From: Aidingimonas halophila
GTDB taxonomy: Bacteria > Pseudomonadota > Gammaproteobacteria > Pseudomonadales > Halomonadaceae
Direction of reading: 5' to 3'
Length of the DNA stretch: 64,000 nt
NCBI RefSeq assembly: GCF_900106955.1
Contig: NZ_FNNI01000009.1
Coordinates: forward strand, 1-64,000
Made by a program: the position numbers and the translations under genes. This document shows, in pieces, positions 62,128-64,000 of this stretch; within the stretch, counting starts at the first letter, position 1; every line of letters starts with the position of its first letter. Below the pieces are notes generated by a model. The model was not told where the DNA came from. It ran no database searches and saw nothing but the letters and a program-made list of their open reading frames with translations.

Positions 62128-63067
62128 CGATCATCGTCATGCCATTGATGACGATCGGCTGCTGGCACCCGCCGAGGAAGAAAGCAGCAGCGTATGGATG
62201 GTCAGCTATATCGATGTGATGACGTTGCTTGTGGCGCTTTTCGTGCTGTTACTGTCGTTATCGAGCTATGTCGACGGCGACGCCAGTGAAGCGCAATTGG
62301 AGCCTGGCGCTCTGCAGGCATCCATGCTTACCCGTGCGTCATCGTTACGGCTCGACGAGTCGGGGCATCTCGGCGTGCCGCTACCGCCGGGTGCTCTACG
62401 TGCCACGCATCCCCCGGAACGGCCGGCTCCGTCGCCGACAGACGTCACTCGAATCGATCCCAGTGTAGTAGTTGTCGCCATGGGCGTGGGGCGTCCGGGC
62501 ACTCAACCCTCGGCATGGGTCCCTCCCAAGGTGGTGGCGCCGGTCGACCTGGATATTCCTGAGTCGGTGGGCGACGGCGTCGTGGTCATTACGGAACTGA
62601 CGCCGGAAGATACGCAGGAACTCGATCCTGAAGTGATTGATCTGATCGCGGACCTGGATGATGCACCACGCGTTCCGGATCTTGATGGTGTCGAGGTCTC
62701 GCGTGTGGAGGAGGGCATCAGTCTCCGTGTGGAGGATCACCTGCTGTTCGAATCGGGCTCCGGCGAGTTGATCGGTTCCGGGGAGGGGCTGGTTGACGAA
62801 CTGGTGTCGATCATCGAGCGCTATGAGGGTGAGGTGTCGATCGAAGGCCATACCGATAGCCGACCGATCAATACCGAGTCGTTCCCGTCGAACTGGGAAC
62901 TATCCAGTGCCCGGGCGATGGCGATTCTTCGTTATCTCGAAGCTGCCGGTATCGAGCCGACGCGACTGCGCGCCGTCGGGTTCGGGGAAACCCGGCCGTT
63001 GGCAAGCAACGAGACCGCCGAAGGGCGTGAACGTAACCGTCGCGTCGAGGTGATCGTGCATCTCTAG
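62120..63067 (+). CDS. motB: MotB-like protein with OmpA-family peptidoglycan-binding domain
   Basis: The 315-aa protein has one membrane helix with the ion-carrying Asp (S-Y-I-D-V-M-T-L-L-V-A-L-F-V near residue 34) and a C-terminal OmpA-like domain with I-E-G-H-T-D-S-R-P-I, L-S-S-A-R-A near 270 and R-N-R-R-V-E-V at the end. The linker of about 140 residues between them is long, Pro- and Asp/Glu-rich and of low complexity, longer than in ordinary MotB. The pair is next to pyrC, where such pairs also occur in other genomes. Confidence 0.86.
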   Translation: MPDDHRHAIDDDRLLAPAEEESSSVWMVSYIDVMTLLVALFVLLLSLSSYVDGDASEAQLEPGALQASMLTRASSLRLDESGHLGVPLPPGALRATHPPERPAPSPTDVTRIDPSVVVVAMGVGRPGTQPSAWVPPKVVAPVDLDIPESVGDGVVVITELTPEDTQELDPEVIDLIADLDDAPRVPDLDGVEVSRVEEGISLRVEDHLLFESGSGELIGSGEGLVDELVSIIERYEGEVSIEGHTDSRPINTESFPSNWELSSARAMAILRYLEAAGIEPTRLRAVGFGETRPLASNETAEGRERNRRVEVIVHL

Positions 63068-63080
63068 AAGGTGTGTCGCT

Positions 63081-63512
63081 TCAGCTCGGCGAGCGCCGAT
63101 TGCGGTTGGCGACGACGCGTGACGTCAGGTTCTTGAGAACCAGAGTGATGACGAACACAAGCCAGCCGGCAGTGGCGACGATGTTGAACAGCAACATTTT
63201 CCCCTGGCCTGCAAGCGGGGTGATGATGCCTTCGATAATGATGGCCAGCCCCAGAGACAATACAATCGGCAAGGCAGCGAGGTGCATCCACATTTCCGTG
63301 CGTCGCCGACGTATCCGGTAACGGCGCAGGGCAATACGCATGGGGCGATGTCCCCAACTGACGATGATCAGGGTTCCTGCCAGACTGAGGGCGAGCAGTA
63401 TGGGTTTGATGGTGCCTTGCCAGAGTGCAATGCTGATGGACCAACTGATGGACAGCCACATCAGCCCTTCCAGCATGGCAATGATATCGGCCTTGTTACG
63501 AACTTGACGCAT
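63081..63512 (-). CDS. Small integral membrane protein of unknown function
   Basis: A protein of about 143 aa with four hydrophobic segments (two pairs) separated by a basic, Arg-rich cytoplasmic loop (R-R-Y-R-I-R-R-R-R-T). I do not recognise a family. ATG 63512 gives M-R-Q-V-R-N-K-A-D; the frame opens at 63542. It is convergent with motB, 13 bp apart, and divergent from pyrC across about 185 bp in which I see nothing further. Confidence 0.6.
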   Translation of the reverse strand: MRQVRNKADIIAMLEGLMWLSISWSISIALWQGTIKPILLALSLAGTLIIVSWGHRPMRIALRRYRIRRRRTEMWMHLAALPIVLSLGLAIIIEGIITPLAGQGKMLLFNIVATAGWLVFVITLVLKNLTSRVVANRNRRSPS

Positions 63513-63697
63513 CTTGATAGGGCTCTCGGGACAACGTTGCATCGAGATATCGGTCGATGCCAGGAATGCGATGATACGCGAGTTCGTTCGTCGGCGTCAG
63601 GTGTTATCGTGCTTTGTTGAGGCCAGTGGGTAATCGGCCGAGGTTTCAGGTATAGTCCCGGCGATGATATTGCTGCAATGAAGGCGTGATAGCTGTT

Positions 63698-64000
63698 ATG
63701 ACCCAATTGACCCTGACCCGTCCCGACGACTGGCACCTGCACCTACGTGACGGCGCGGCCATGCGCTCCGTTGTGGCGCATTCCGCACGGCAGTGCGGGC
63801 GCGCCATCATCATGCCCAATCTGAAACCGCCGGTGACGACGACCGAACAGGCACTGGCCTATCGTGAACGCATTCTTGCGGCGCTACCTGAGGATAGCGG
63901 CTTCGAACCGCTGATGACGCTATACCTGACCGATGACACCACACCGGAAGAGATCGAGTCGGCAAAGGCCAGCGGTGTGGTGCATGCCGTCAAGCTTTAT
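63698..64000 (+). CDS. pyrC: Dihydroorotase PyrC (N-terminal part; runs off window)
   Basis: ATG 63698 starts [19 protein letters not shown], with the metal-binding H-x-H and substrate Arg of type-II dihydroorotase, followed by P-N-L-K-P-P-V-T-T and, at the window edge, V-K-L-Y, where the Lys is the one that becomes carboxylated. It makes dihydroorotate in pyrimidine synthesis. 101 codons are in the window. Confidence 0.96.
   Translation, partial: MTQLTLTRPDDWHLHLRDGAAMRSVVAHSARQCGRAIIMPNLKPPVTTTEQALAYRERILAALPEDSGFEPLMTLYLTDDTTPEEIESAKASGVVHAVKLY

Noticed and set aside
1-64000. CRISPR arrays, tRNA or rRNA genes
   Set aside because: I looked for regularly spaced repeats, tRNA-like cloverleaf ends and rRNA-like stretches and saw none.

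Overview
The window looks like chromosome of a moderately halophilic gammaproteobacterium, most likely Halomonadaceae (Halomonas or a close relative). This rests on gene content: several TRAP and tripartite-tricarboxylate (TTT) solute transporters with acidic binding proteins, a betaine-type binding protein, an orphan MotAB pair beside pyrC, and REP-like repeats of the kind seen in Halomonas and Pseudomonas. It is an inference, not a database match.

Region 1 (1-2167) is scarred DNA. It holds an IS3-like end, a 315-bp duplicated fragment of a glycosyltransferase gene, an AT-rich sulfotransferase gene, and the 5' part of a group II intron with a decayed intron protein.

Region 2 (2168-14630) is the most interesting part. 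Two gene runs face each other. The outer genes make surface polysaccharide: a GT4 glycosyltransferase and an initiating sugar-phosphate transferase on the left, and a UDP-HexNAc dehydrogenase and a WbpM-like dehydratase on the right. The inner genes form a complete lasso-peptide cluster: HprK-like kinase, nucleotidyltransferase and ABC exporter (+); B2 protease, Asn-synthetase-like cyclase, two precursor peptides and the PqqD-like B1 protein (-). One precursor is 51 aa (8352-8507). The other, 54 aa at 8626-8790, is easily missed because it is so short. Both have a W-x-T-P-E-L leader motif, a T-L/S-G cleavage context, Glu at core position 9 and a C-terminal Ser, the residue modified by HprK-like kinases in paeninodin-type systems.

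Region 3 (15190-25211) carries an SLC13 sulfate-type permease, cysQ and cysNC (PAPS supply and PAP removal), then a second WbpM-like dehydratase, an O-antigen-ligase-like protein, a GT8 transferase and an unknown protein. With sulfotransferases at 434 and 35260 this suggests a sulfated surface glycan. Region 4 (25305-33916) is a sugar-acid catabolic block: TTT transporter, LDH2-type dehydrogenase, NIPSNAP protein, TPP enzyme, glucarate dehydratase and a TauE exporter. Region 5 (34091-39833) returns to glycans (GT4, sulfotransferase, GT4, GT90) and ends with two tandem Spy/CpxP-like periplasmic proteins.

Region 6 (39925-51842) contains a TRAP transporter plus SDR enzyme under a LacI regulator with two clear operators, then a second TRAP system with a D-carbamoylase-like nitrilase, an L-carbamoylase-like hydrolase and diaminopropionate ammonia-lyase, with an RpiR regulator divergent. 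Region 7 (52997-57130) has LysR, an Fe(II)/2OG oxygenase, a DddP-like M24 protein and a betaine-type binding protein. Region 8 (57220-61118) is a second TTT transporter with a divergent GntR regulator. The window ends with MotAB-like proteins, a small membrane protein and the start of pyrC.
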